NCBI RefSeq assembly: GCF_042738955.1
Contig: NZ_JBHYHC010000004.1
Coordinates: 1-64,000, forward strand
Direction: 5' to 3'
DNA from: Umezawaea sp042738955
Lineage (GTDB): Bacteria > Actinomycetota > Actinomycetes > Mycobacteriales > Pseudonocardiaceae
DNA: 64,000 nt
Positions within the stretch are counted from its first letter, which is position 1. Every line of letters begins with the position of its first letter. The notes beneath the pieces were generated by a model. The model saw only the letters and a list, made by a program, of their open reading frames with translations. It was not told the origin of the DNA and searched no databases. Of the stretch, positions 1-7,779 are shown piece after piece. A program made the position numbers and the translations under genes.

Positions 1-271
1 GCGAGCAGCCCGTAGAGAAGAACCCGACCAGCGTCCACGCCGACAGCCGGTCTCGATCGACCACCTCGCCGTCCTCCGTCCTCGAGCGGAAGGTCGACAC
101 CCTGGTGCCCACGTCGGCGATCGCGCCTGCGCTCGACCGACCTCCTGCCACGTCCGACAGCCGCGCGAGCAGCTCAGCGTGGTCGCGCGTCCTGCGAACC
201 AGCCCGTAGGCGAGCAGCAGGTTAAAGATTCCCATCAAGCCGACGACGACCAACCCGATCAGATGTGCCAT
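1..271 (-). CDS. Membrane-anchored thioredoxin/MauD-TlpA-like redoxin (3' end outside window)
   Basis: Reading back from ATG at 271 gives 90 residues with no stop before the window edge, so the C-terminal part is missing. The N-terminus is a hydrophobic anchor (LIGLVVVGLMGIFNLLLAYGL), followed by a charged linker and the start of a redoxin fold ending in LVGFFSTGC. The window stops exactly at the first cysteine of what is normally a CxxC or CxxxC active site. A strong ribosome site (GGAGGGG) precedes the start. It lies 19 nt after the MauE-like gene on the same strand. MauE/redoxin pairs are known periplasmic thiol-disulfide modules, which supports both calls. Whether the second cysteine exists cannot be seen. 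Confidence 0.75.
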   Translation of the reverse strand, partial: MAHLIGLVVVGLMGIFNLLLAYGLVRRTRDHAELLARLSDVAGGRSSAGAIADVGTRVSTFRSRTEDGEVVDRDRLSAWTLVGFFSTGCS

Positions 272-290
272 GGCAGTCCCCCTCCAGTAC

Positions 291-815
291 TCACGCCGCC
301 GAGCGCGACGGGCCGAACAGCTCGACCACGAGGTCGAACCCGATCAACAACAGAGCCCCGACCACGCCCGCGCCCGCGGCTGCCACAGCGACAGCGGGTT
401 CCGCGGGTGGGATCGCCCCATGACGCGCCACGACGCACGCGGCGAGCAGGAGAAGCGCGTTGCGCGCGATGTGCCGGACGCCCAACTGCCCGCCGACCGG
501 ACCGAAGCACCGGCACGGTGCGGCCGTTTTCCCCACCAGCGCGACCGCGATGGCGGCGGAGAAGACACCGACCAGCACTGCCGCCAGCAGTGCGCCCGCC
601 CGCGCGCTGGACGTCCACGTGAGCAAGGCGAAAACGGCGAACTCGGCGCAGACCACTCCCAGGGCGGACGCCCTCACCAAGCGTTCGGGCAAGATCCGCA
701 TCGCTTTCAGCGACGCGACGAAAGCCCCGAACGACGTCGGCGTGATCTTGGACGCGAAGGAGATCAGGAACACGACACCGACGAGGCAGCGGCAGGACAG
801 TCCGACGTAGTGCAT
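291..815 (-). CDS. MauE/DoxX-like integral membrane protein
   Basis: About 174 residues from ATG 815, chosen over an upstream in-frame TTG at 857 because MHYVGLSCRC begins directly at the first membrane segment. Four hydrophobic helices are visible, with paired cysteines in the first helix (SCRCLVGVVFL) and an APCRCFGPVGG loop between helices, typical of MauE-type proteins. The family is thought to handle electron transfer to periplasmic redoxins, originally for methylamine dehydrogenase maturation. No mauA/mauB genes are seen here, so a general thiol-redox role with the adjacent redoxin is more likely. It is divergent from the kinase-like gene at 893. Confidence 0.75.
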   Translation of the reverse strand: MHYVGLSCRCLVGVVFLISFASKITPTSFGAFVASLKAMRILPERLVRASALGVVCAEFAVFALLTWTSSARAGALLAAVLVGVFSAAIAVALVGKTAAPCRCFGPVGGQLGVRHIARNALLLLAACVVARHGAIPPAEPAVAVAAAGAGVVGALLLIGFDLVVELFGPSRSAA

Positions 816-892
816 ATCCCTAACCCGCCCTGGAGTGTCGACGACACGGAAACCCAACCAGGTCGCCGCATAGCGGAGAGATACATCCGCGT

Positions 893-1945
893 ATGCAGTG
901 GTCCCTTCGTTCCGGCCGGCACGACGCCTACGGCAAGCTGAAGCCCGACGAGGTGTCGGACGCGAGGCTGGGGGAAGCGATGCGGGTGACCGCGCACCAC
1001 GCCGTGGCCGAGGCGTTGGGCAGGCTGGACGACCGGGCGTTGGCGGTGGTGCTGGACGGGGCCACGTCGTTGGGGGCGGGGATCGGTGGGTCGTCCGCCG
1101 TGCTCGACGTCGAGGGCGTTCGGGTGTTCGTGAAGAAGGTGCCGGTGACGGACCTGGAGCTGGAGCACCCCCGGTCGACGGCGAACCTGTTCGGGCTGCC
1201 GACGTTCTACCAGTACGGGGTCGGGTCGGCGGGGTTCGGGGCGTGGCGGGAGTTGGCCGCGCACGAGATGACCACCGAGTGGGTGCTCGGCGGTGAGCAC
1301 GGCGGGTTTCCGCTGCTGCACCACTGGCGGGTGCTGCCGGGGTCGTCGCCCGCGGTCGACGACCTGGAGCGGACGATCGCCTACTGGGGCGGGTCGGACG
1401 GGGTGCGGGCGCGGCTGGAGGCGCTGCGGCGGGCGTCCGCGCAGTTGGTGCTGTTCCTGGAGTTCGTGCCGCAAACCGTGCACGAGTGGCTGTTGGAGCA
1501 GCGGTCCGGTGAGGCCGTCGACTTCGTGCACCGTGAGCTGCGCGCGGGCGTGGAGTTCCTCGGGTCGAAGGGGGTGCTGCACTTCGACGCGCACTTCGAC
1601 AACCTGCTGACCGACGGTGAGCGGCTCTACTTCGCCGATTTCGGGCTGGCGATCAGCTCGCGCTTCGCCCTTTCCCCTGCCGAGGCGGAGTTCTTCGCCG
1701 CGCACCACAACTACGACCGCTGCTACACGGTCACGCACCTGCTCGGCTGGGTCGGCCGGAACCTCGACCCGCTCCCGGAGGCCGCCGCCGCGCTCGTGCG
1801 GCGCTACCGCCCGGTCGCCGACGTCGTCACGCCGTACTACGAGCAGTTGGCGCGCGCCGGGCGCCACACGCGCTACCCGACCGCCGAACTCGACCTGGCC
1901 TGGGAGTTGCCGGACGCGGCCGGGGCGGGGAAGGTGGGCCGATGA
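893..1945 (+). CDS. Protein-kinase-fold protein (aminoglycoside phosphotransferase/kinase-like)
   Basis: A 350-residue protein with kinase landmarks: an ATP-lysine candidate in VFVKKVP (about residue 80), a catalytic loop HFDAHFDNLL (HxDxxxxN pattern, about residue 230) and a DFG motif in YFADFGLAIS. These indicate an intact phosphotransferase fold. The substrate is unknown; the family is usually annotated as serine/threonine protein kinase-like. Its stop overlaps the start of the LigD polymerase gene by 4 nt (ATGA), so the two are translationally coupled. GGAGAG lies 12 nt upstream of ATG 893; an internal ATG at 980 is a possible alternative start. Confidence 0.7.
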   Translation: MQWSLRSGRHDAYGKLKPDEVSDARLGEAMRVTAHHAVAEALGRLDDRALAVVLDGATSLGAGIGGSSAVLDVEGVRVFVKKVPVTDLELEHPRSTANLFGLPTFYQYGVGSAGFGAWRELAAHEMTTEWVLGGEHGGFPLLHHWRVLPGSSPAVDDLERTIAYWGGSDGVRARLEALRRASAQLVLFLEFVPQTVHEWLLEQRSGEAVDFVHRELRAGVEFLGSKGVLHFDAHFDNLLTDGERLYFADFGLAISSRFALSPAEAEFFAAHHNYDRCYTVTHLLGWVGRNLDPLPEAAAALVRRYRPVADVVTPYYEQLARAGRHTRYPTAELDLAWELPDAAGAGKVGR

Positions 1946-2892
1946 GCACCTCGGAGGAACGGGACGGCGTCGCGCTGACCAACCTGGACCAGCCGTTGTT
2001 CGACGGGTCCGAGGCGACCAAGCGGGACCTCGTCGACTACCTGGACGCGGTGGCGGACAAGATCGTCCCGGTGCTGGCCGACCGGCCGCTGTCGGTGATG
2101 CGGGTCCGGCCGGGGCAGGCGCCGTTCATGCAGAAGAACCTGCCGAAGTACACGCCGGAGTGGGTGCGCAGGCAGCCGATCTGGGCCGAGGCGTCCAAGC
2201 GGGAGATCTCCTACGGCGTGTGCGACGACAAGCGCACCCTGCTGTGGTTCGCGAACCAGCGGGCCGTCGAGTACCACCCGACGCTGTACCCGCGCGACCA
2301 GTGGAACCACCCGACGCACCTGGTGCTCGACCTCGACCCGCCGGAGGAGGACGCCTTCCACTTGGCCGTGCGGGCCGCGCACCTCGTGCGGCAGGCGTTG
2401 ACGGACTCCGGTCTGGAAGGCGCGGTGAAGACCAGCGGGGCCAAGGGCGTGCACGTGTTCGTGCCGATCACCGACCTGCCGTCGGACGACGTGGCCGCGG
2501 CGTGCCGGGCGCTCGCCGCGCGGGCCGAGCGGCTGGACCCGGACGTGGCGACGACGGCGTTCATCGTGGAGGACCGGCACGGCAAGGTGTTCCTGGACTC
2601 GACCCGCGCGGGCGGCGCGACCGTCGCCGCCGCGTACAGCCCTCGGCTGCGGCCGGGCGCGCCGGTGTCGTTCCCGCTGGCGTGGGACGACCTGGACCGG
2701 GTGTCCCCCGCCGACTTCACCCTCCGCACGGCCGCCGCGCTGCTCGGCGACCGCGACCCGTGGGCCGAGTCGATGCCCGCGCCGCAGAAGCTGCCGGACG
2801 ACCTGGTCGCCGAGGGCCACACCATCCCGGTCGCCCGCGTGCAGGCGATGCACGAGGGCAAGCGGCGGGCCAAGGCCCGGCGCGAGGAGTAG
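1942..2892 (+). CDS. ligD: Stand-alone LigD-type DNA/RNA polymerase domain (NHEJ primase-polymerase)
   Basis: 316 residues covering only the archaeo-eukaryotic primase-type polymerase domain of LigD. The catalytic aspartates are in VLDLDPP (about residue 128), and the SGAKGVHVF nucleotide-binding motif follows. The domain adds ribonucleotides and fills gaps at double-strand breaks during Ku-dependent end joining. Ligase and phosphoesterase domains are absent and no ku gene is in the window. In many actinomycetes these domains are separate genes, so the length is normal for a split system. Coupled by ATGA overlap to the kinase-like gene. A paralogue lies 5 kb downstream. Confidence 0.9.
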   Translation: MSTSEERDGVALTNLDQPLFDGSEATKRDLVDYLDAVADKIVPVLADRPLSVMRVRPGQAPFMQKNLPKYTPEWVRRQPIWAEASKREISYGVCDDKRTLLWFANQRAVEYHPTLYPRDQWNHPTHLVLDLDPPEEDAFHLAVRAAHLVRQALTDSGLEGAVKTSGAKGVHVFVPITDLPSDDVAAACRALAARAERLDPDVATTAFIVEDRHGKVFLDSTRAGGATVAAAYSPRLRPGAPVSFPLAWDDLDRVSPADFTLRTAAALLGDRDPWAESMPAPQKLPDDLVAEGHTIPVARVQAMHEGKRRAKARREE

Positions 2893-3906
2893 TCACCGGT
2901 CGATCAGGGCGTCGGTGTTGTCGACGTGCTGGTCGACCGCGCCCCGCCAGGACAGCGCGGCGACCTCCGGGTCGGTGATGGCGGCCCGCAGGGCGTCCGC
3001 GAACCGCTCCGCGTGCAGCACCCGAAACGGGCGGTCGTGGTACGGGCGGGTGGTCGGGTCGACCGGGGCCGCGAGCCCGAGGTCGTTCTGCCAGGACGCG
3101 ACGAACTCGTAGGCGCGGGCGAGGTGGCGTTCGCGGTCGTGCCAGCCGGTCGCGGCCAGCACCGGCCGGAGGTTCGGCCGCTCGGTCAGCGCGGCGAACT
3201 GGCTGCCCAACCACTTGCTGTACAACGGATAGCGGCGGTCCAGCAGCAGGCAGAGGCGCATCAGGTCGCGCACCAGCCGAGCCGCCACGACGGCCGACCC
3301 CAGCTCGTCGCCGACCTCGCCACACCGGCCGACGAACGCCTCCTCCTGGGAGATCCGCCGCCACTGGCACGCCAGCACGTACCGCCACACGTCGTCCGGG
3401 TACCAGCGCAGCCTGGCCCGTGCCGCCGCCAGGTCGCCGAGGCCGTCGTGGAACACCGCGCCCGCGGTTGCTTCCGCCAAGGCCTGGGTGGGTGTGCCCA
3501 GCCAGTCGGTCAGGGCGACCGGCTCGCGGGGGTCGAACCCGAGGTGGTCGTCGGCCCACCGGCCGAACGGGAGGACGTCGACCCGGTGGCGCACCGGGCC
3601 GTCGGTCTCCGCCATGACCAGCACCGGGCCGTCGCCCGCGAAGTGCGTGGGGTAGCCGAGGAACGTCTTCGGCAGGTGGTGCGACAGCATCGTGGTGATC
3701 TCGGGGGCCGCCGACTCCACGAACAGCTGCACGCGCGGGCCCCAGTCGTGGTCGGTCGAGCGGGCCGTGTCGAACCCGACGACCTCCGATCCTGGGCCGA
3801 TGCGCGCCGCGCTGTGTGGCAGGTCGCCGAAGTGCTTGCTCAGCAACGGTTCCACGGCCTCGCGGTAGAAGCGGCGTGACAGTTCGAGGCCGCGGACGAA
3901 CGTCAA
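2893..3906 (-). CDS. DUF4037 nucleotidyltransferase-like protein
   Basis: 337 residues. The N-terminal region has a nucleotidyltransferase-type signature, GSEVVGFDTARSTDHDWGPR, matching the G-S-x-x-G-x-D plus DHDWGPR pattern of DUF4037 proteins. The rest is helical. The best start is TTG at 3906, which overlaps the TGA stop of the CGNR regulator (TTGA); no ATG or GTG occurs near enough to retain the conserved N-terminus. The two genes therefore form a coupled pair. The biochemical target is unknown; a nucleotidyl transfer to a small molecule or protein is an inference from fold only. The gene converges on ligD. Confidence 0.8.
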   Translation of the reverse strand: MTFVRGLELSRRFYREAVEPLLSKHFGDLPHSAARIGPGSEVVGFDTARSTDHDWGPRVQLFVESAAPEITTMLSHHLPKTFLGYPTHFAGDGPVLVMAETDGPVRHRVDVLPFGRWADDHLGFDPREPVALTDWLGTPTQALAEATAGAVFHDGLGDLAAARARLRWYPDDVWRYVLACQWRRISQEEAFVGRCGEVGDELGSAVVAARLVRDLMRLCLLLDRRYPLYSKWLGSQFAALTERPNLRPVLAATGWHDRERHLARAYEFVASWQNDLGLAAPVDPTTRPYHDRPFRVLHAERFADALRAAITDPEVAALSWRGAVDQHVDNTDALIDR

Positions 3907-4448
3907 CTCGCGTCCTGGTCGGCGTTCGTGCGGGCGCGGTAGGCGCGGGTCTTGGTGCGGTTGCCGCACGCCACCATCCGGCACCAGCGGCCGCCGCCGT
4001 TGCGGGAGGTGTCGTAGAAGGCCCAGCGGCACTCCGGGGAGGAGCACAGCTTCAGCCGGTGCCAGCCGGAGCCGGCCACGCTCGTGGCGACCGTTTCGAC
4101 GATGACGTCCAGGCCGGGGACCTCGCTGGTGGCGGTGAGGCGCAGGTGGCCGTCGGGGTCCGGGGTCAGGTGCAGGGGGAAGTTCGCCAGTGCCTGCACG
4201 GCTTTCGTGTCGTCGGAGTCGGCGAGGGCGGCTCGTAGGGCTGTGCGGAGGGTGAGGGCGGTGGTCAGGTCGGAGGGGCCCAGGTGGTGGTTCTCGGGGA
4301 GGAGGTCGTGGTCGTGCAGCCAGGTGGCCAAGGCCTCTGGAGAGGTGAGCTGGTCGGTGGGGACTTGTTTCCGGCCGTGCCAGGTGAACGTGCGGGTGTC
4401 GAGGGTGTTGAGGAACTGCTCGACCAGGGTGAGGTCCGCTCCGGGCAT
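3903..4448 (-). CDS. CGNR zinc-finger / ABATE-domain transcriptional regulator
   Basis: 181 residues. The C-terminal half carries the CGNR zinc finger: CSSPECRWAFYDTSRNGGGRWC followed by CGNRTKTRAYR (last 50 residues), a known DNA-binding element. The N-terminal part fits the ABATE ligand-sensing domain. ATG 4448 is followed directly by MPGADLTLVEQFL, and the start sits only a few nt after a -10-like TACACT read on this strand, so the mRNA may be leaderless. The region in front holds four ACACC/GGTGT half-sites, consistent with autoregulation and control of the divergent epoxide hydrolase. Confidence 0.85.
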   Translation of the reverse strand: MPGADLTLVEQFLNTLDTRTFTWHGRKQVPTDQLTSPEALATWLHDHDLLPENHHLGPSDLTTALTLRTALRAALADSDDTKAVQALANFPLHLTPDPDGHLRLTATSEVPGLDVIVETVATSVAGSGWHRLKLCSSPECRWAFYDTSRNGGGRWCRMVACGNRTKTRAYRARTNADQDAS

Positions 4449-4449
4449 G

Positions 4450-4516
4450 ACACCAGTGTAGCCGGATACTGGTGTTGACAGGGTTGCGACACCGGCTATA
4501 GCTTTTGCTGGTGTCG
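4450..4516. promoter_or_regulatory. Divergent promoter with two inverted repeats (putative CGNR operators)
   Basis: Two inverted repeats share the same half-site. IR1 is ACACCAGT at 4450-4457 and ACTGGTGT at 4468-4475. IR2 is CGACACC at 4487-4493 and GGTGTCG at 4510-4516. Half-sites recur every 19-21 nt, about two helical turns. TTGACA at 4475-4480 and TATAGC at 4497-4502 form a 16-nt spaced promoter facing the epoxide hydrolase. The predicted transcription start falls near GTG 4511, suggesting a leaderless message. Confidence 0.6.
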
Positions 4517-5680
4517 AACAGTGGGAAAGACCCCGTGCCGTTTGCCCCTCGGACCGCCCCGGACGTGATGGAGGACCTGCGTACGCGACTGCGGATGACG
4601 CGGTGGCCGGATGCGCCTGAAGACGCTGGATGGTCGCTTGGCACTGATCTTGGCTACCTGCGTGAACTCGTCGAGTACTGGATCGACGGGTTCGACTGGG
4701 AGGCGCGGGAAGCGGCGCTCGGGGAGTTGCCGCGGTTCCGGGCTTCCGTGGACGGGGTGGGGATTCACTTCGTGCACGCGAAGGCTGTTGCACCGCCGTG
4801 GAGTGCGATGCCGTTGGTGCTCAGCCACGGGTGGCCGGATTCGTTCTGGCGGTTCTCGAAGGTGATCCCGATGCTGACCGATCCCGGCGCGTACGGGGGT
4901 GATCCGGCGGATGCGTTCGACGTGGTCGTGCCGGACATGCCCGGGTACGGGTATTCGGATCGGCCTGGCGGTGCGCCGCTTGATTCCCGTGCGGTGGCGG
5001 GGATGTGGGCGTCGTTGATGCGGACGCTGGGGTATGAGCGGTTTGGGGCGGCCGGTGGGGATGTCGGGGGGCAGGTGAGTCGGTTCCTGGCTTTGGATCA
5101 TCCCGAGCGGGTGGTGGCGGTGCATCGGACGGATCCTGGGTTGCCTGCTTTTGGTGGGGATCTGGCGGCGTTGACGGAGGAAGAGCGGGAGTGGTTTGCC
5201 GCTTGGCCTGCGTGGAGTCGGACGGAGGGGGCGTTCGCGGCGATGCAGGTGACTCGGCCGCAGACGGTGGCGTTCGGGTTGAGCGATTCGCCGGTGGGGT
5301 TGGCGGCGTGGATCCTGGAGAAGATGCGGGCGTGGAGCGACTGCGGTGGGGATGTGGAGAAGAGCTTCACCAAGGACGAGATCTTGACGAACGTGATGAT
5401 CTACTGGGTGACCGGGACCATTGGGTCGGCCATGCGGATGTACCGGGCCAACGCTGGGATCTCGGCGGAGGAGTACGGGAGGCGGGTGGAGGTGCCGTCG
5501 GGGTTCTCGTTGTTCGCTCGGGAGTTTCTTACGCCGCCTCGGGCTTATTTGGAGCGGACTACGAACCTTGCTTGGGTGAGTGAAGTCGACCGGGGTGGGC
5601 ACTTCGCGGCGTTCGAGGAGCCGGAGTTGTACGCGGCTGAGCTGCGGGAGTTCTTTCGGCCGTATCGGGGGCTGGTCTAG
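4511..5680 (+). CDS. Epoxide hydrolase (EHN domain + alpha/beta hydrolase)
   Basis: About 389 residues. The N-terminal EHN domain (FAPRTAPDVMEDLRTRLRMTRWP, in part) precedes an alpha/beta hydrolase core. The HGWPDSFW oxyanion motif, nucleophile aspartate in GGDVGGQ (about residue 180), and catalytic histidine in DRGGHFAAFEEPE near the end are all present. This matches the juvenile-hormone/microsomal epoxide hydrolase family, which opens epoxides to diols. The start is placed at GTG 4511 because the promoter -10 box ends at 4502; TTG 4505 is the other option. Divergent from the CGNR regulator, its likely controller. Codon usage is more relaxed (lower GC3) than in genes further right. Confidence 0.85.
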   Translation: MSNSGKDPVPFAPRTAPDVMEDLRTRLRMTRWPDAPEDAGWSLGTDLGYLRELVEYWIDGFDWEAREAALGELPRFRASVDGVGIHFVHAKAVAPPWSAMPLVLSHGWPDSFWRFSKVIPMLTDPGAYGGDPADAFDVVVPDMPGYGYSDRPGGAPLDSRAVAGMWASLMRTLGYERFGAAGGDVGGQVSRFLALDHPERVVAVHRTDPGLPAFGGDLAALTEEEREWFAAWPAWSRTEGAFAAMQVTRPQTVAFGLSDSPVGLAAWILEKMRAWSDCGGDVEKSFTKDEILTNVMIYWVTGTIGSAMRMYRANAGISAEEYGRRVEVPSGFSLFAREFLTPPRAYLERTTNLAWVSEVDRGGHFAAFEEPELYAAELREFFRPYRGLV

Positions 5681-5750
5681 CGCCGAGAGTCCGATGCGGT
5701 TGCCGGGGCGCGAGGTTCTGCCCTACACCCCGCTCGCGCAATTATTTCAA

Positions 5751-5805
5751 CACTCCTTCCGCTTTGTCAAGGCGGGAAAGATGCCTTGACAAAGCGGAAG
5801 GAGTG
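5751..5805. terminator. Long perfect hairpin between convergent genes
   Basis: A 23-bp perfect inverted repeat: arm 5751-5773 (starts CACTCCTTCCGC), 9-nt loop GGGAAAGAT at 5774-5782, arm 5783-5805. An AT-rich ATTATTTCAA precedes it. It sits between the convergent epoxide hydrolase and AhpD-like genes and would fold on either strand, so a bidirectional terminator is likely. A dispersed palindromic repeat is the alternative. Confidence 0.7.
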
Positions 5806-5894
5806 CGAAGGCGCTTCGGATCGGGGTGCAGGGAGGGGTCTGTTCGGGCGGTGGGCTGGTTGGGTGCGTCCGCTTGTATTGGGGGCGCGGGTTG

Positions 5895-6347
5895 TTAGGG
5901 CAGGAGGGCGTGGCTGGGGACTGCTAGGCGGTTCCAGGCGTTGATTGCCACTACTGCCCAGATCAGTGATTGGTACTGCTGTTCGGTGAAGACTGCTGTT
6001 GCCCGGTCGTAGATGTCGTCTGGCAGGTCCCTGGTGGTGGAGAGTTGGGTTACCGCTTCCGTGACTTCCAGGGCTGCGCGTTCTTGTGGGGTGAAGAGTT
6101 CTGTTTCGCGCCAGGCGTTCAGGACGAAGATGCGGCGTAGGGTTTCACCGCCCTTGATGGCGTCCCTGGTGTGCATGTCCAGGCAGAAGGCGCAGCCGTT
6201 GAGTTGGGACGCTCTGATCTTGACGAGCTCCAGCAGCGGCTTCTCCAGGCCGCTTTCCCTTGCGGCGCGGACTACCTCGCCTTCCAGGGCGATCATGGCT
6301 TTGTAGGGGCCTGCCAGGCCTGGGCTCATTTGGATTCGCTGGGACAC
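5895..6347 (-). CDS. AhpD-like / carboxymuconolactone decarboxylase-family protein
   Basis: About 150 residues from GTG 6347 (VSQRIQMSPGLAGPYKAMIALE), which matches the usual N-terminus of this family; an upstream ATG at 6395 would put the start on the divergent regulator. The AhpD signature is present: CAFCLDMHTRDAI, with a CxxC redox pair and a histidine. Such proteins reduce peroxides or act as alkylhydroperoxidase-like antioxidants. It is divergent from the MocR regulator at 6394, with a repeat operator between them, so that regulator probably controls it. Confidence 0.85.
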   Translation of the reverse strand: MSQRIQMSPGLAGPYKAMIALEGEVVRAARESGLEKPLLELVKIRASQLNGCAFCLDMHTRDAIKGGETLRRIFVLNAWRETELFTPQERAALEVTEAVTQLSTTRDLPDDIYDRATAVFTEQQYQSLIWAVVAINAWNRLAVPSHALLP

Positions 6348-6364
6348 GTCTTCGACGATAGACC

Positions 6365-6392
6365 GAACTGGTCCACGCGTATGGTCCAGTTC
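6365..6392. promoter_or_regulatory. Putative MocR operator between AhpD-like and MocR genes
   Basis: GAACTGG at 6365-6371 and CCAGTTC at 6386-6392 form an inverted repeat. Overlapping this, GGTCCA occurs as a direct repeat at 6370-6375 and 6383-6388, 13 nt apart. Direct repeats are typical of MocR/GabR binding sites. The site occupies most of the 46-nt gap between the two divergent starts. Confidence 0.5.
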
Positions 6393-6393
6393 C

Positions 6394-7758
6394 ATGACGG
6401 GATCGTGGGCCAGTTCGGTGGACGCTCACCTTGATTGGGTGCCCGGTGGTGGGCGGCGGGGGCTGGCTGAGGCTGTGCGGAAGGCCATTCGGGACGGGCG
6501 GTGGCGGGCTGGGGTCGTGGTGCCGTCGACTCGGGCGTTGGCTCATGATCTTGGGGTTGCTCGTGGGACGGTGACCAGGGTTTATGCCGATCTGGCCGCT
6601 GAGGGGTATCTGGTCACGAGTCAGGGTGCGCCTACTCGGGTGGCGGACGGTGGGGGCGAGTTGCTGGTTGAGCCGGCTCGGATTCCGGTGGTCGGTGCGC
6701 CTCGGTGGACGCTGGAGCCCGGACGGCCTGACCCGTCGCTCTTTCCGCGTGAGCAGTGGTTGGCGGCTACCAAGCGGGTGGTGCAGCGGGCGCCTCACGA
6801 GGTGTTCGACTACGGGGATCCGGCAGGCTCGGCTGTGCTGCGGGAGACGCTGGCCGTTTACCTCGGGCGTAGTCGGGGGGTGCGGGCTGATCCTCGGCGG
6901 ATCGTGGTGTGTGCCGGGTTCACGCACGCCATCACGGTGTTGGGGCGGGTGTTGGTGGACCTGGGGTTGTCGTCGATGGCGTTCGAGGATCCGTCGTACG
7001 CGCGGTTCCGTGATCTCGCGGCCGGGGCTGGGCAGCGGGTGGTCGGGGTTCCGGTGGATGGCGATGGGGTGCGGGTGTCCGAACTGGACAGTCCGGCTGT
7101 TGTCGTCACGCCCGCGCACCACTTTCCGCTGGGGGTGACGTTGGCTCCTGCCCGGCGGACGGCGTTGGTGCGGTCCGGGGCGGTGGTGGTCGAGGACGAC
7201 TACGACGGGGAGTTCCGGTTCGACCGGCAGCGGGTCGGGGCGTTGCAGGCGTTGGCGCCGGAGCAGGTCGTGTACGCGGGGACGGCCAGCAAGACGTTGG
7301 CGCCCTCGTTGCGGTTGGCGTGGTTGGTGCTGCCGGGGCGGCTGGTCGAGCCGGTGGTGGCGGCCGTGGAGAGCAGTGGGGCTCGGCCTCCGACGGTGGA
7401 CCAGCTGGTGCTCGCGGAGTTGATCTCGTCCGGTGCGTACGACCGGCACGTGCGGCGGTCGAGGGTGGAGTACCGGTCCCGGCGGGATCGGCTGGTCGCC
7501 GCGTTGCCCGCCGGGCTGCCGGTGAGCGGGATCTCGGCGGGGTTGCACCTGGTCGTGCCGTTGTCGCTGGACGCGGAGGCCTCGCTGGCCTCGGTGGCGG
7601 GGCGTCACTCGCTTCGCGTGGAGGCGCTGAGCCCGTTGTGGATGGACCAGGAGCGGCGGCGCGGTGGGGTGGTCGTCGGTTACGGGGCGTCGTCGAAGGC
7701 CGCGTTCGCGGGGGCGCTGGAGGCGCTGCTGGCCGTTCTGCGCGAGCTGACCGGCTGA
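6394..7758 (+). CDS. MocR/PdxR-type GntR regulator with aminotransferase domain
   Basis: 454 residues. An N-terminal GntR winged helix (about residues 20-80, with STRALAHDLGVARGTVTRVY) is fused to a fold-type I aminotransferase domain. The PLP lysine lies in TASKTLAPSLRLAW, and the preceding EDDYDGEF motif is conserved. These regulators sense PLP or an amine and usually control pdxS/pdxT or amine catabolism. No pyridoxal genes are adjacent; the divergent AhpD-like gene is the obvious target. Codon use resembles the neighbouring epoxide hydrolase rather than metH. Confidence 0.9.
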   Translation: MTGSWASSVDAHLDWVPGGGRRGLAEAVRKAIRDGRWRAGVVVPSTRALAHDLGVARGTVTRVYADLAAEGYLVTSQGAPTRVADGGGELLVEPARIPVVGAPRWTLEPGRPDPSLFPREQWLAATKRVVQRAPHEVFDYGDPAGSAVLRETLAVYLGRSRGVRADPRRIVVCAGFTHAITVLGRVLVDLGLSSMAFEDPSYARFRDLAAGAGQRVVGVPVDGDGVRVSELDSPAVVVTPAHHFPLGVTLAPARRTALVRSGAVVVEDDYDGEFRFDRQRVGALQALAPEQVVYAGTASKTLAPSLRLAWLVLPGRLVEPVVAAVESSGARPPTVDQLVLAELISSGAYDRHVRRSRVEYRSRRDRLVAALPAGLPVSGISAGLHLVVPLSLDAEASLASVAGRHSLRVEALSPLWMDQERRRGGVVVGYGASSKAAFAGALEALLAVLRELTG

Positions 7759-7779
7759 ATCCGGGTTAGGTTGACCGGC

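Noticed and set aside
764..1867. Long open frame antisense to the kinase-like gene
   Set aside because: Arg/Pro/His-rich translation with no family motif; a high-GC shadow frame of the real gene.
5785..5795. TTGACA in the long hairpin as a -35 promoter element
   Set aside because: It is part of the hairpin arm, no -10 box follows at proper spacing, and it lies between gene ends.
5895..6395. ATG 6395 as start of the AhpD-like gene
   Set aside because: It would overlap the divergent regulator start and the operator; the family N-terminus aligns with GTG 6347.
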